Positions 5,222-11,372 of a stretch of 11,372 nt of DNA are shown in pieces (position 1 is the stretch's first letter; every line of letters starts with the position of its first letter). The DNA is taken from NCBI GenBank assembly GCA_964511185.1, contig CAZEDU010000148.1, positions 1 through 11,372 on the forward strand, in the 5' to 3' direction. A program made the position numbers and the translations under genes. The notes beneath the pieces are model-generated. The model was not told the DNA's origin, searched no databases, and worked only from the letters and a program-made list of their open reading frames with translations. Origin of the DNA: CAZEDU01 sp964511185 (GTDB lineage: Bacteria; Myxococcota; Myxococcia; Myxococcales; Myxococcaceae).

Positions 5222-6688
5222 ATGACGAGCGCAAGAGCTTGGAGCCTGACCGCGGTGCTTTTGTCGAGCGCGCCCGCGCTGGCGTCGTTCCACGAGATGT
5301 CGATTCGCGAGGTGTTCGCCGGGAGCGCCAGCGAACCCGACGCGCAGTACGTGATGTTGCAGATGTACTCGGCGGGGCAGAACTTCGTCTCGAGCCACTC
5401 GGTCACCGTGTACAACCGAAACAACGTCTCGGTCGGCACGTACACGTTCACGAGCAGCGTGGCGAACGGGTCGAACCAGGCGACGATCCTCGTCGCCACG
5501 CCCGAGGCGGAGGCGTCCTTCGGCATCACCGCCGACCTGGAGATGACCGCCACCCTCACCGGGACCGGCGGGAAGGTCTGCTTCGACAGCATCGACTGCG
5601 TGTCGTGGGGCGACTTCACGGGCACGGTCCCCGAGGCGGGCGATCCCGCGCCAGCCATCCCCGCCGGGAGCGCGCTCACCCGCAGCTTGAAGGGCAACGG
5701 CACGCTCGAGCAGAGCGACGACACCGACGACAGCGCCACCGACTTCGCGATCGGCCCGCCGGCGCCGCTGAACAACGCCGGGGCGGCCGCGCTGCCGGGC
5801 GTGCGGATTCACGAGATGTTCGCCGGCACCGCCGCGGCGCCGACCGCGAGCTACGTGGTGCTGCGGGCGTTCACCGGCGGTCAGACCGCGACCGCGCAGC
5901 ATCAGCTCCGGGTGTACAACGCCAGCGGCGCGCTCACCTCGACCACGACCTTCGGCGCGAACGTGACGAACGGAGGCAGCCAGTCGACGGTGCTCATCGC
6001 CAACAGCGCGGCGGCGACCTTCTTCAACGTCCCCGCGGACTTCACCCTGGCGGCGGCGTTGCCCGCGGCGGGCGGAAAGGTCTGCCTCGACGCGCGCACC
6101 GACTGCGTGTCGTGGGGCAGCTACAGCGGCTCGAGCGAAGGCTCGGGCAACCCGTTCGCGCCCAGCACCGGCTTGGGCGCCGGCTGGGCGATGACGCGGC
6201 TGTTGGGCGCCAACGGCCAGCTGGACGCCGTCGACGACACCGACGTGAGCAGCGCCGACTTCCAGCTCGAAATCCCCGGGGCGATCAACAACGCGGGCCA
6301 AACGGGCATCCCGCCGGCGGCGTCATGCGGCGACGGTGTCCTGGGCGGGCTCGAGCAGTGCGACGACCACAACCAGACCTCGAACGACGGCTGCGACTCG
6401 AACTGCCGGCCCACGCCGGGCTGGGTGGTCGACGCGGGAGCCGATGCGGGCGGCGCCGCCGACGCGGGCCAGGACGCCGGCTCGACCAGCGATGCCGGTG
6501 CGCTCGCCGACGCGGGGCCAGACACCGATGCGGGCCACCTGGATGCGCCGGACGCGGGTCCGGGCGAGGTGAAGGAAGACGACCCGCCGCCCGGCTGCGG
6601 CTGTGGCGAGACCGGGCCGGTCACCGCGGCGCTCTTGGGCTTGTTCGTCGCCGTGCTCGGCGTGCGCTCTCGACGCCGCGTGCGCTGA
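5222..6688 (+). CDS. Secreted two-repeat surface protein with Cys-rich repeat and MYXO-CTERM-like sorting tail
   Basis: The 488-residue protein begins with a signal peptide (MTSARAWSLTAVLLSSAPALA, likely cut after Ala21). Two homologous domains follow at about 24-187 and 194-359. Each opens with I(R/H)E-MFAG or VFAG and holds YV-L, a VYN strand, a disulfide-spaced pair in GGKVCxD...DCVSWG (C120/C126 and C288/C295), a DDTD acidic motif and a closing NNAG. The layout resembles secreted beta-sandwich (lamin-tail-like) domains, but I cannot assign the family. Next come one Myxococcales-type Cys-rich repeat (CGDGVLGGLEQCDDHN...DGCDSNC, 369-395) and an Asp-Ala-Gly linker. The tail holds GCGCG, a hydrophobic segment (464-480) and RSRRRVR, as in MYXO-CTERM proteins, which are sorted to the cell surface. 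Function unknown. The start has no visible Shine-Dalgarno; the signal peptide fixes it. Confidence 0.85.
   Translation: MTSARAWSLTAVLLSSAPALASFHEMSIREVFAGSASEPDAQYVMLQMYSAGQNFVSSHSVTVYNRNNVSVGTYTFTSSVANGSNQATILVATPEAEASFGITADLEMTATLTGTGGKVCFDSIDCVSWGDFTGTVPEAGDPAPAIPAGSALTRSLKGNGTLEQSDDTDDSATDFAIGPPAPLNNAGAAALPGVRIHEMFAGTAAAPTASYVVLRAFTGGQTATAQHQLRVYNASGALTSTTTFGANVTNGGSQSTVLIANSAAATFFNVPADFTLAAALPAAGGKVCLDARTDCVSWGSYSGSSEGSGNPFAPSTGLGAGWAMTRLLGANGQLDAVDDTDVSSADFQLEIPGAINNAGQTGIPPAASCGDGVLGGLEQCDDHNQTSNDGCDSNCRPTPGWVVDAGADAGGAADAGQDAGSTSDAGALADAGPDTDAGHLDAPDAGPGEVKEDDPPPGCGCGETGPVTAALLGLFVAVLGVRSRRRVR
6428..6566 (+). repeat. Degenerate in-frame Asp-Ala-Gly repeat tract
   Basis: Imperfect GAYGCSGG units encode about ten DAG or DAx triplets (residues about 403-448 of the surface protein). 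The tract joins the Cys-rich repeat to the sorting tail and is probably a flexible spacer. Unit spacing is irregular, so it is not an exact tandem array. Confidence 0.7.
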
Positions 6689-6696
6689 GCGCACCG

Positions 6697-6933
6697 TCAG
6701 CGCGAAGAGATCGAGGCGCCGCCGGCGCACTGAACCTCGGCGCCCTTCACGTCGGGCACCGCGCAGATGGCGCGGCGGCCGCAGCCCTCCGCCACCCAGC
6801 TCTTGTGCTCCTTGTTCTCGACGACCTGGACGTGCGGGCAGTCGAGGTGCGCGGCGGCTTCGGCACGAACGCGGTGCGCCATGCAGCCGGTCATCAAGAG
6901 CCCCACGGTCAAGCCCGCCAGCCAACGCGCCAT
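6697..6933 (-). CDS. Small Cys-rich lipoprotein of unknown function
   Basis: The 78-residue product begins MARWLAGLTVGLLMTGC, a signal peptide ending in a lipobox (LMTGC), so Cys17 should be lipidated after cleavage. The mature part (about 62 residues) has four more cysteines (32, 51, 58, 69), enough for two disulfides. It contains DCPHVQV, then VAEGCGRRAICAVP. A GCG-R-A-x-C core of this kind recurs, from memory, in small myxobacterial exported proteins, but I cannot name a family. ATG 6933 is set by GAGGTG 5 nt upstream. The same frame stays open far upstream, but those codons are the antisense of the neighbouring gene. It is tail to tail with the surface-protein gene (8 bp between stops) and divergent from the propeller lipoprotein. 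Confidence 0.75.
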   Translation of the reverse strand: MARWLAGLTVGLLMTGCMAHRVRAEAAAHLDCPHVQVVENKEHKSWVAEGCGRRAICAVPDVKGAEVQCAGGASISSR

Positions 6934-6938
6934 CGGTT

Positions 6939-6944
6939 CACCTC
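6939..6944 (-). promoter_or_regulatory. Ribosome-binding site of the small lipoprotein gene (decides the start)
   Basis: GAGGTG on the minus strand ends 5 nt before ATG 6933. It marks the true start inside a much longer open frame, in agreement with the signal peptide and lipobox. Confidence 0.65.
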
Positions 6945-7086
6945 GCGCTTCCCTCCATAGCGAGCGGCGTACCGAGACGGAATGCCCACGGATTCGGCCC
7001 TTCTGGCGAGACCTCCTCGCGCTCGGCTGCGGCGCGGGCAGTCCAGTGTCCGAAGGAGCGACGGTCGTGGGCGCGCGTGCGATGAT

Positions 7087-7091
7087 GGAGG
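7087..7091 (+). promoter_or_regulatory. Ribosome-binding site of the propeller lipoprotein gene (decides the start)
   Basis: GGAGG ends 4 nt before ATG 7096. It supports that ATG over the ATG 38 codons upstream at 6982, which would bury the lipoprotein signal peptide. Confidence 0.65.
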
Positions 7092-7095
7092 ACAC

Positions 7096-8070
7096 ATGCG
7101 AGCCAAGCTGATGGTGGTGGTGCTGGGAGTCGCTCTCGCCGCGTGCAAGAGCGAGAACAAGTTCAAGCAGATGGCGGACAGCGCGAACCAGGCGCGCGAT
7201 GCGGGCGAGTCGGTGCAGCCGCAGCCGCCGACCGCGACGCTGATCGCCTGGGGGCAGAACACCCCGCGCGACCTCTGGGTCGATGACGACGGCCTCTACT
7301 GGCTGAACGAGGGGCGCAGAGTGGACGGCAGCCCAGGCATCTACCGCGTGAACAAGTCGGGCGGCGAGGTCACCGCGCTGTCCAAGTCGAGCAGCGTCTA
7401 CGCCATCGCGGTCGACGCCTCGAGCGTGTACTGGATTGATCCGCAGAACGACCGCGTGGTGAAGGTGCCGAAGAACGGCGGCGCCGAGACGGTGCTGGTG
7501 CAGGACGTGCCCAACCTGAGAGCGCTCGCGCTCGACGACACGCACGTCTACTTCGGTGGCAACGATTGGCTCGGGCGCGTGGCCAAGGGCGGCGGCAAGC
7601 TCGAGCTCCTGCACGAGAACGTGCAGATGCCGGATCTGCTCGTCGTCGGGCAAGGCAGCCTCTACTGGTACTCGTCGATGTCGGGGAAGGTCGCGCGCAC
7701 CGGGACGCGCGGCGGCGCGGCGAAGGCGTTCTATGCGAACGACCAGAACACGCTGGCGGCGATGTTCCTCGACGGCGCCGACCTGTTCTTGAGCTGGGGC
7801 AGCGAGAAGAAGATGGAGGTGAACCGCTTGCCCCTCTCGGGCGGCAAGCCGACGCCGGTCGTCACCGGGCAAGACCCCGCGGTCGACTTCGCGATCGACG
7901 GCGACGCCATCTACTGGGGCACGTCGGACACGATCTCAAAAGTCTCCCGCTCCGGCGGCAGCGCGACCCAGGTGGTGGAGGGCATCGATCGCTTGAGCGA
8001 CCTGGCCGTCGACGGCGCCTTCGTCTACTGGACGGACCGAATCGGTCGCGTGCAGAAGCTGCCGAAGTGA
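7096..8070 (+). CDS. Lipoprotein with about seven beta-propeller-like repeats
   Basis: The 324-residue product opens with a lipoprotein signal (MRAKLMVVVLGVALAAC, lipobox LAAC, Cys17). After a short polar spacer and QPQPP come about seven repeats of roughly 38-45 residues. Each is built as L-x-VD-x-x-x-VYW..., then a G-x-V/Y-R/K-V-x-K strand and a GG-x-x-T/V turn. Examples are IAVDASSVYWIDPQNDRVVK, FAIDGDAIYWGTSDTISKVS and LAVDGAFVYWTDRIGRVQKL. This fits a seven-bladed propeller of the LDL-receptor-YWTD/NHL kind, usually a binding scaffold. No catalytic motif is seen and no function is assigned. It probably sits on a membrane facing the periplasm or exterior. ATG 7096 is chosen for its GGAGG and lipobox. 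It is divergent from the small lipoprotein gene (162 bp apart) and converges on thrC, with 15 bp between stops. Confidence 0.82.
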   Translation: MRAKLMVVVLGVALAACKSENKFKQMADSANQARDAGESVQPQPPTATLIAWGQNTPRDLWVDDDGLYWLNEGRRVDGSPGIYRVNKSGGEVTALSKSSSVYAIAVDASSVYWIDPQNDRVVKVPKNGGAETVLVQDVPNLRALALDDTHVYFGGNDWLGRVAKGGGKLELLHENVQMPDLLVVGQGSLYWYSSMSGKVARTGTRGGAAKAFYANDQNTLAAMFLDGADLFLSWGSEKKMEVNRLPLSGGKPTPVVTGQDPAVDFAIDGDAIYWGTSDTISKVSRSGGSATQVVEGIDRLSDLAVDGAFVYWTDRIGRVQKLPK

Positions 8071-8085
8071 GCGAAACCTCCGACG

Positions 8086-9333
8086 TCACAACCGCCGCAG
8101 GAGCGCATCGAGCGCGGGCTCGAGCGCTTCGGCGACGGCGGTCTTGCGCGCGATGGCCTCGAGCTGCGGCGGCAGCGGCACGACGCGGCCGATGAGCGGC
8201 TCGACGACTTCCTTGAACTTCGCGGGGTGCGCGGTCGCCACCATCACCGCGTGCTCGAGCCCCAGCGTCTTCACCGCGTGCACCGCCGTCGCGGTGTGCG
8301 GGCACCAGACGTGCCCCCAGGCCTGCGCGCGAATCGTCTGACGGATCTCCTCGTCGCTCACGCTCAGCGCTCGCACCGACGCCCTCAGGCGCTCTCGCTC
8401 GGGGAGGAGCGCCGCGAGCCGCTCGAGATTGCTCGGCGTGCCGACGTCCATCGCGTTCGCGAGCGTCGGAACCGTCGGCCGCTCGCCGCGCGTGCCGTGC
8501 TCCACGTACTCGACGATCGCGCGGTTCGCGTTGCTCGCCATCACCACGGAGGCGATCGGAAACCCGCACGCCTTCGCCCACAGCGCGGCGACCGCGTTGC
8601 CCAAATTCCCCGAAGGCACCACGAAGGTCGGCTCGGCGCGCTCTCTGGCGCGGTGCTGAACCGACGCGCGCGCGTAGTAGACGACCTGCGGAAGAATGCG
8701 TCCCATGCTGATGCTGTTGGCGCTCAAAAGCATGCGCCCGCCCGGCGCGCGCAGGGCGTCCTTCACCAGCCGCTGACAGTCGTCGAAGGTGCCGTCCACC
8801 GCGAGCGCCTGCACGTTGCCGCCCCACGTCGTCAGCTGCCTCTCCTGCAGCGGGCTGATCCGCCCCTTCGGGAACAGGATGCAGACGCGGACGCCCGGTT
8901 TGCCGTGGAAGGCCGCGGCGACCGCGCCGCCGGTGTCTCCCGACGTCGCGACCAACACCGTCGCGCCAGCCAGGGATGCGCGCGACACCAACGCCGCGAG
9001 GAACCGGGCCCCCACGTCCTTGAACGCCGCGGTCGGTCCGTGAAACAGCTCCAGCACCGAAAGCCCCGGCTCCAGCGAGACGAGCGGCACGGGGAAGTCG
9101 AACGCCTCGCGGCACATCTCCGCCAGGTGCGCCTGCAGCGGATCCCCTTCGAGGAAAGGCCAGAGCACCCGCTCGCCCACCTCGGCCATCGAGGCGTCGG
9201 GCGAGAAGGAAGCGGCGTCGAAGCGCGGGAACGTTTCGGGGACGAACAGCCCTCCGTCGCCCGCCAGGCCCGCGAGCATCGCCTCGCCGAACCCAACGCG
9301 GACCGCGCCGCTCCTCGTGCTGACGAACCTCAT
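8086..9333 (-). CDS. thrC: Threonine synthase
   Basis: This PLP enzyme converts O-phosphohomoserine to threonine, the last step of the pathway. The 415-residue product resembles the E. coli-type enzyme. It has GDGGLFVPE near the N-terminus, the PLP-lysine motif HGPTAAFKDVGARF with Lys105, ATSGDTGGAVAAAF, the phosphate-binding VPSGNLGNAVA, and ANAMDVGTPSNLERL followed by a C-terminal CPHTATAVHA and ATAHPAKF. The frame runs 13 codons further upstream, but ATG 9333 is preferred. It overlaps the thrB stop as ATGA, the classic sign of translational coupling, and it gives the conserved MRFVSTR start. It is the last gene of a thrA-thrB-thrC series. No clear terminator is visible in the 15 bp before the converging lipoprotein gene. 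Confidence 0.95.
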   Translation of the reverse strand: MRFVSTRSGAVRVGFGEAMLAGLAGDGGLFVPETFPRFDAASFSPDASMAEVGERVLWPFLEGDPLQAHLAEMCREAFDFPVPLVSLEPGLSVLELFHGPTAAFKDVGARFLAALVSRASLAGATVLVATSGDTGGAVAAAFHGKPGVRVCILFPKGRISPLQERQLTTWGGNVQALAVDGTFDDCQRLVKDALRAPGGRMLLSANSISMGRILPQVVYYARASVQHRARERAEPTFVVPSGNLGNAVAALWAKACGFPIASVVMASNANRAIVEYVEHGTRGERPTVPTLANAMDVGTPSNLERLAALLPERERLRASVRALSVSDEEIRQTIRAQAWGHVWCPHTATAVHAVKTLGLEHAVMVATAHPAKFKEVVEPLIGRVVPLPPQLEAIARKTAVAEALEPALDALLRRL

Positions 9334-10256
9334 CGAACCTCGGCGCCCCGCTCGGAGAGGGCGGTCACCCACGCCCGCACGTCAGAGAGACCGGCCTGGC
9401 CGAACGCGTGCACCATCGCGCGCTTCACGCGCTCGCCCGTGTCCGGCGAGCCGACCAGCGCGAACACGCTCGGCCCGGAGCCCGAGATGGAGCACGCCAG
9501 CGCGCCCTGCTCCAACGCCGCGCGCTGCACCGCCGCGAAGCCAGGAATCAGGTGCGCGCGCTGCGGCTCGATCAACACGTCGCGGCACGCGCGGCCGAGC
9601 AGCGCCCAATCCCCCCGCGCGCAGGCCGCCACGAACGCCGCCAGGTTCGCCGACTGCTGCACGTGCGTTCGAAGCGGCAGCTCCTGCCGAAGCAGCGCCC
9701 GGGCCTGCTGGGTCTCCACGCGCACCGACGGATGCACCAGCACGCAGTGCAGCGCGGGCGGCACGGGGAGCGCGACGACGTCGAGCGGATCCACCGAGCG
9801 CACCAGCTGCAAGCCGCCGAGGAGGCACGGCGCCACGTTGTCGGCGTGCTTGCCTCCGCTCGCGACCGCCTCGCCCACCAGCGCGTAGGGGAGCAGCACC
9901 TCGGGCGGCAGCGGCGAATCGAGCAACGCGTTCGCCGCGACGACGCCGCCGACGGCCGAAGCGGCGGAGCCCCCCATGCCCGAGCCGACCGCGATGCCTT
10001 TCTCGATCGACACGCGAAACCCAAACGGCAGCCCGAGGTCGGCGCACAGCCGAAGGAGGCCCGCGGTCGCGGTGTTGGCGGCCGCATCGCGCGGCAAGCC
10101 CTCGAGCCCCTTCGCGCCGGCCAGCTCGACACCTGGCCGCTCGACGCGCTCGACGGTGACGAGGTCGCCCGCGCAGGCGACGGCGAACCCCAGGCAATCG
10201 AAGCCGACCGCCACGTTGGCCACCGTCGCGGGCGCGAAGACGGTCGCCTTCCTCAC
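9330..10256 (-). CDS. thrB: Homoserine kinase (GHMP family)
   Basis: This enzyme phosphorylates homoserine with ATP to give O-phosphohomoserine, the substrate of ThrC. The 308-residue product has the family length. It shows the N-terminal FAPATVANVAVGFDCLG strand, the glycine-rich ATP-binding GHMP motif GIAVGSGMGGSAAS (87-100), and the C-terminal ISGSGPSVFAL loop. The start is GTG at 10256, which overlaps the stop of the upstream homoserine dehydrogenase frame as GTGA. Its own stop overlaps the thrC start as ATGA. Both junctions imply coupled translation and balanced output of the three enzymes. Confidence 0.95.
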   Translation of the reverse strand: MRKATVFAPATVANVAVGFDCLGFAVACAGDLVTVERVERPGVELAGAKGLEGLPRDAAANTATAGLLRLCADLGLPFGFRVSIEKGIAVGSGMGGSAASAVGGVVAANALLDSPLPPEVLLPYALVGEAVASGGKHADNVAPCLLGGLQLVRSVDPLDVVALPVPPALHCVLVHPSVRVETQQARALLRQELPLRTHVQQSANLAAFVAACARGDWALLGRACRDVLIEPQRAHLIPGFAAVQRAALEQGALACSISGSGPSVFALVGSPDTGERVKRAMVHAFGQAGLSDVRAWVTALSERGAEVR

Positions 10257-11372
10257 GCCTGCGCTCCCAGGAAGGCGGTGAGGCGCAGCAGGTCGGAGAA
10301 CACGCCCGCCGCCGTCACCTCGGGTCCCGCACCGGGCCCCTGCACGATGAGCGGGTTGTGGTGGTACCGCTCGGTCTTGAAGACGACCATGTTGTCGCTG
10401 CCGGCCATGCGCGCGAAGGCGTGGGTCAGCGGGTAGGACTTGAGCTCGATCCGCGCCCTGCCCTCCGCGTCGATCGATCCGACGTAGCGCAGCACCTCCT
10501 GGCGGTCGTGCGCTTGCGCCGCGAGCGCCGCCATCTCGGCGTCGAGCTCACTCAGGCGCGCCAGGTACTCCTCGACGCTGACGTTGCGAAGCGGCTCAGG
10601 CACCAGGCTGCGCAGCGCGACGTCCTCCAGCTCCACCGGCATGCCGGCCTCGCGCGCGAGGATGACGAGCTTGCGCGCCACGTCCATGCCCGACAGGTCG
10701 TCGCGCGGGTCGGGCTCGGTGTAGCCCATCGCCTTCGCCTGCTTCACGACCTCGGAGAACGGCGTCTTCCCGTTGTAGGTGCTGAAGATGTACGAGAGCG
10801 TGCCGCTCAAGATGCCCTCGACCAGCTGGATGCGATCGCCGGTGTGCACCAGGCTGCGCAGCGTCTGCACGATGGGCAGCCCCGCACCGACGTTGGTCGA
10901 GTAGAGGAAGTGCCGGTTGCCGGCGAGCGCCGCCGCGCGCAGCGCCTGGTACTTCGCGAAGCTCGACGTATTGGCCCGCTTGTTGGGCGTGATGATGTGC
11001 AGCCCGCGCTCGAGCCACGCCACGTAGCGGTCGGCGACCGCCTCGCTCGCGGTGCAGTCGATGATCACCGCGTGCGGCGCGGCGCCGGAGCTCACGTGCG
11101 CGGTGAAGGCGTCCAGGTCGACGGGGCGCCCGGCCTCGAGCGGCGGCTCCCAGCGCGACAAGTCCACGCCGCGCTCGTCGAGCACCATCTTCTTCGAGGT
11201 CGCGATCGCGCGCACCCGCACGTCGATGTGGCGGCGCTCGCGCAGAAACGGAAGCTGGCTCTGGAGCTGGCGCAGGAACGCCTTGCCGATGACGCCGGGG
11301 CCGATGAGGCCCACCGACAGCGTCAAGTTCGACAGGAAGAACGCCGAGTGCACCGCCTGCAGGCCGCGGCGC
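10253..11372 (-). CDS. thrA: Homoserine dehydrogenase domain, probably the C-terminal half of bifunctional aspartokinase-homoserine dehydrogenase ThrA (5' end outside window)
   Basis: This enzyme reduces aspartate semialdehyde to homoserine with NAD(P)H. Visible motifs are the Rossmann loop VGLIGPGVIG, IDCTASEAVAD, TPNKRANTSS, NVGAGLP, GILSGTLSYIF and the homoserine dehydrogenase signature AMGYTEPDPRDDLSGMDVARK. From memory the sequence tracks the C-terminal domain of E. coli ThrA (TPNKKANTSS, GILSGSLSYIF, the same EPDPRDDLSGMDVARK) more closely than stand-alone Hom. It also lacks the C-terminal ACT domain usual in monofunctional Hom. A GTG at 11353 could be a start, but the frame stays open to the window edge. 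The residues before it (RRGLQAVHSAFFLSN) look like the aspartokinase ACT-domain end that precedes the fusion point. I therefore treat the gene as 5'-truncated by the window. Its stop overlaps thrB (GTGA). Confidence 0.85.
   Translation of the reverse strand, partial: RRGLQAVHSAFFLSNLTLSVGLIGPGVIGKAFLRQLQSQLPFLRERRHIDVRVRAIATSKKMVLDERGVDLSRWEPPLEAGRPVDLDAFTAHVSSGAAPHAVIIDCTASEAVADRYVAWLERGLHIITPNKRANTSSFAKYQALRAAALAGNRHFLYSTNVGAGLPIVQTLRSLVHTGDRIQLVEGILSGTLSYIFSTYNGKTPFSEVVKQAKAMGYTEPDPRDDLSGMDVARKLVILAREAGMPVELEDVALRSLVPEPLRNVSVEEYLARLSELDAEMAALAAQAHDRQEVLRYVGSIDAEGRARIELKSYPLTHAFARMAGSDNMVVFKTERYHHNPLIVQGPGAGPEVTAAGVFSDLLRLTAFLGAQA

Noticed and set aside
4232..6301. A 689-codon open frame on the minus strand across truB and the surface-protein gene
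   Set aside because: It overlaps two well-supported genes in other frames. Its product is low-complexity Arg/Ala/Gly-rich sequence with no motif, as expected from a GC-rich shadow frame.
4609..6960. A 783-codon open frame on the plus strand
   Set aside because: It runs antisense to truB and out of frame through the surface-protein gene. The product is Arg-rich and motif-free, so it is a composition artefact.
6934..7095. Promoters in the 162-bp divergent region between the two lipoprotein genes
   Set aside because: Promoters must lie there or nearby, but no -35/-10 pair with acceptable spacing could be found on either strand, so none is annotated.
9334..9372. A 13-codon upstream extension of thrC
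   Set aside because: It lies wholly inside thrB and adds non-conserved residues. The ATG overlapping the thrB stop gives the expected threonine synthase N-terminus.
8227..9888. A 553-codon open frame on the plus strand antisense to thrC and thrB
   Set aside because: The opposite strand holds two complete enzymes with catalytic motifs and coupled starts. This frame has no recognisable domain or ribosome-binding site.
11351..11353. GTG at 11353 as the true start of a stand-alone homoserine dehydrogenase
   Set aside because: No ribosome-binding site can be judged so close to the edge. The frame stays open upstream, the leading residues resemble the aspartokinase ACT-domain end, and the body is ThrA-like.

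Overview
The window is GC-rich chromosomal DNA that most likely comes from a myxobacterium (Myxococcota, formerly Deltaproteobacteria). The clearest evidence is the surface protein at 5222-6688. It carries a Myxococcales-type Cys-rich repeat, an Asp-Ala-Gly linker and a C-terminal MYXO-CTERM-like sorting tail. A diguanylate cyclase with FHA and tandem PilZ domains and several small secreted lipoproteins fit the same picture. I see no insertion sequence, phage gene, CRISPR array or integrase. The region reads as stable core genome with lineage-specific surface genes in the middle.

Layout. Positions 1-2363 (minus strand, read right to left) hold a proteostasis unit: tRNA-Leu(UAG), trigger factor (tig), clpP, and the start of clpX, which runs off the left edge. 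The nascent-chain chaperone is thus encoded directly ahead of the ClpXP protease. Positions 2495-4087 (plus) encode an FHA-GGDEF-PilZ-PilZ protein, with every signature residue of an active, feedback-inhibited diguanylate cyclase and of two c-di-GMP-binding PilZ domains. A perfect 12-bp-stem terminator at 4095-4127 separates it from tRNA-Lys(CUU) on the minus strand, which has a good sigma-70-type promoter (TTGACA, 17 bp, TAAAAG). Next on the minus strand is truB (tRNA pseudouridine-55 synthase).

Positions 5222-8070 form a block of exported proteins: a two-repeat MYXO-CTERM surface protein (plus), a 78-residue Cys-rich lipoprotein (minus, tail to tail with it), and a lipoprotein with about seven beta-propeller-like repeats (plus, divergent from the small lipoprotein). 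None has an assigned function.

Positions 8086-11372 (minus) hold a thrABC-like threonine operon. The order is homoserine dehydrogenase, homoserine kinase, threonine synthase, with GTGA and ATGA stop/start overlaps that imply translational coupling. The first gene lacks its 5' end in this window. Its reading frame is open to the edge, and its sequence matches the C-terminal half of a fused aspartokinase-homoserine dehydrogenase (ThrA) rather than a stand-alone Hom.

Most of the window is ordinary housekeeping. The parts most worth a second look are the FHA-GGDEF-PilZ-PilZ protein, the tightly packed divergent truB/surface-protein start region with a palindrome covering possible -10 elements on both strands, the uncharacterised exported proteins, and the probable ThrA fusion.
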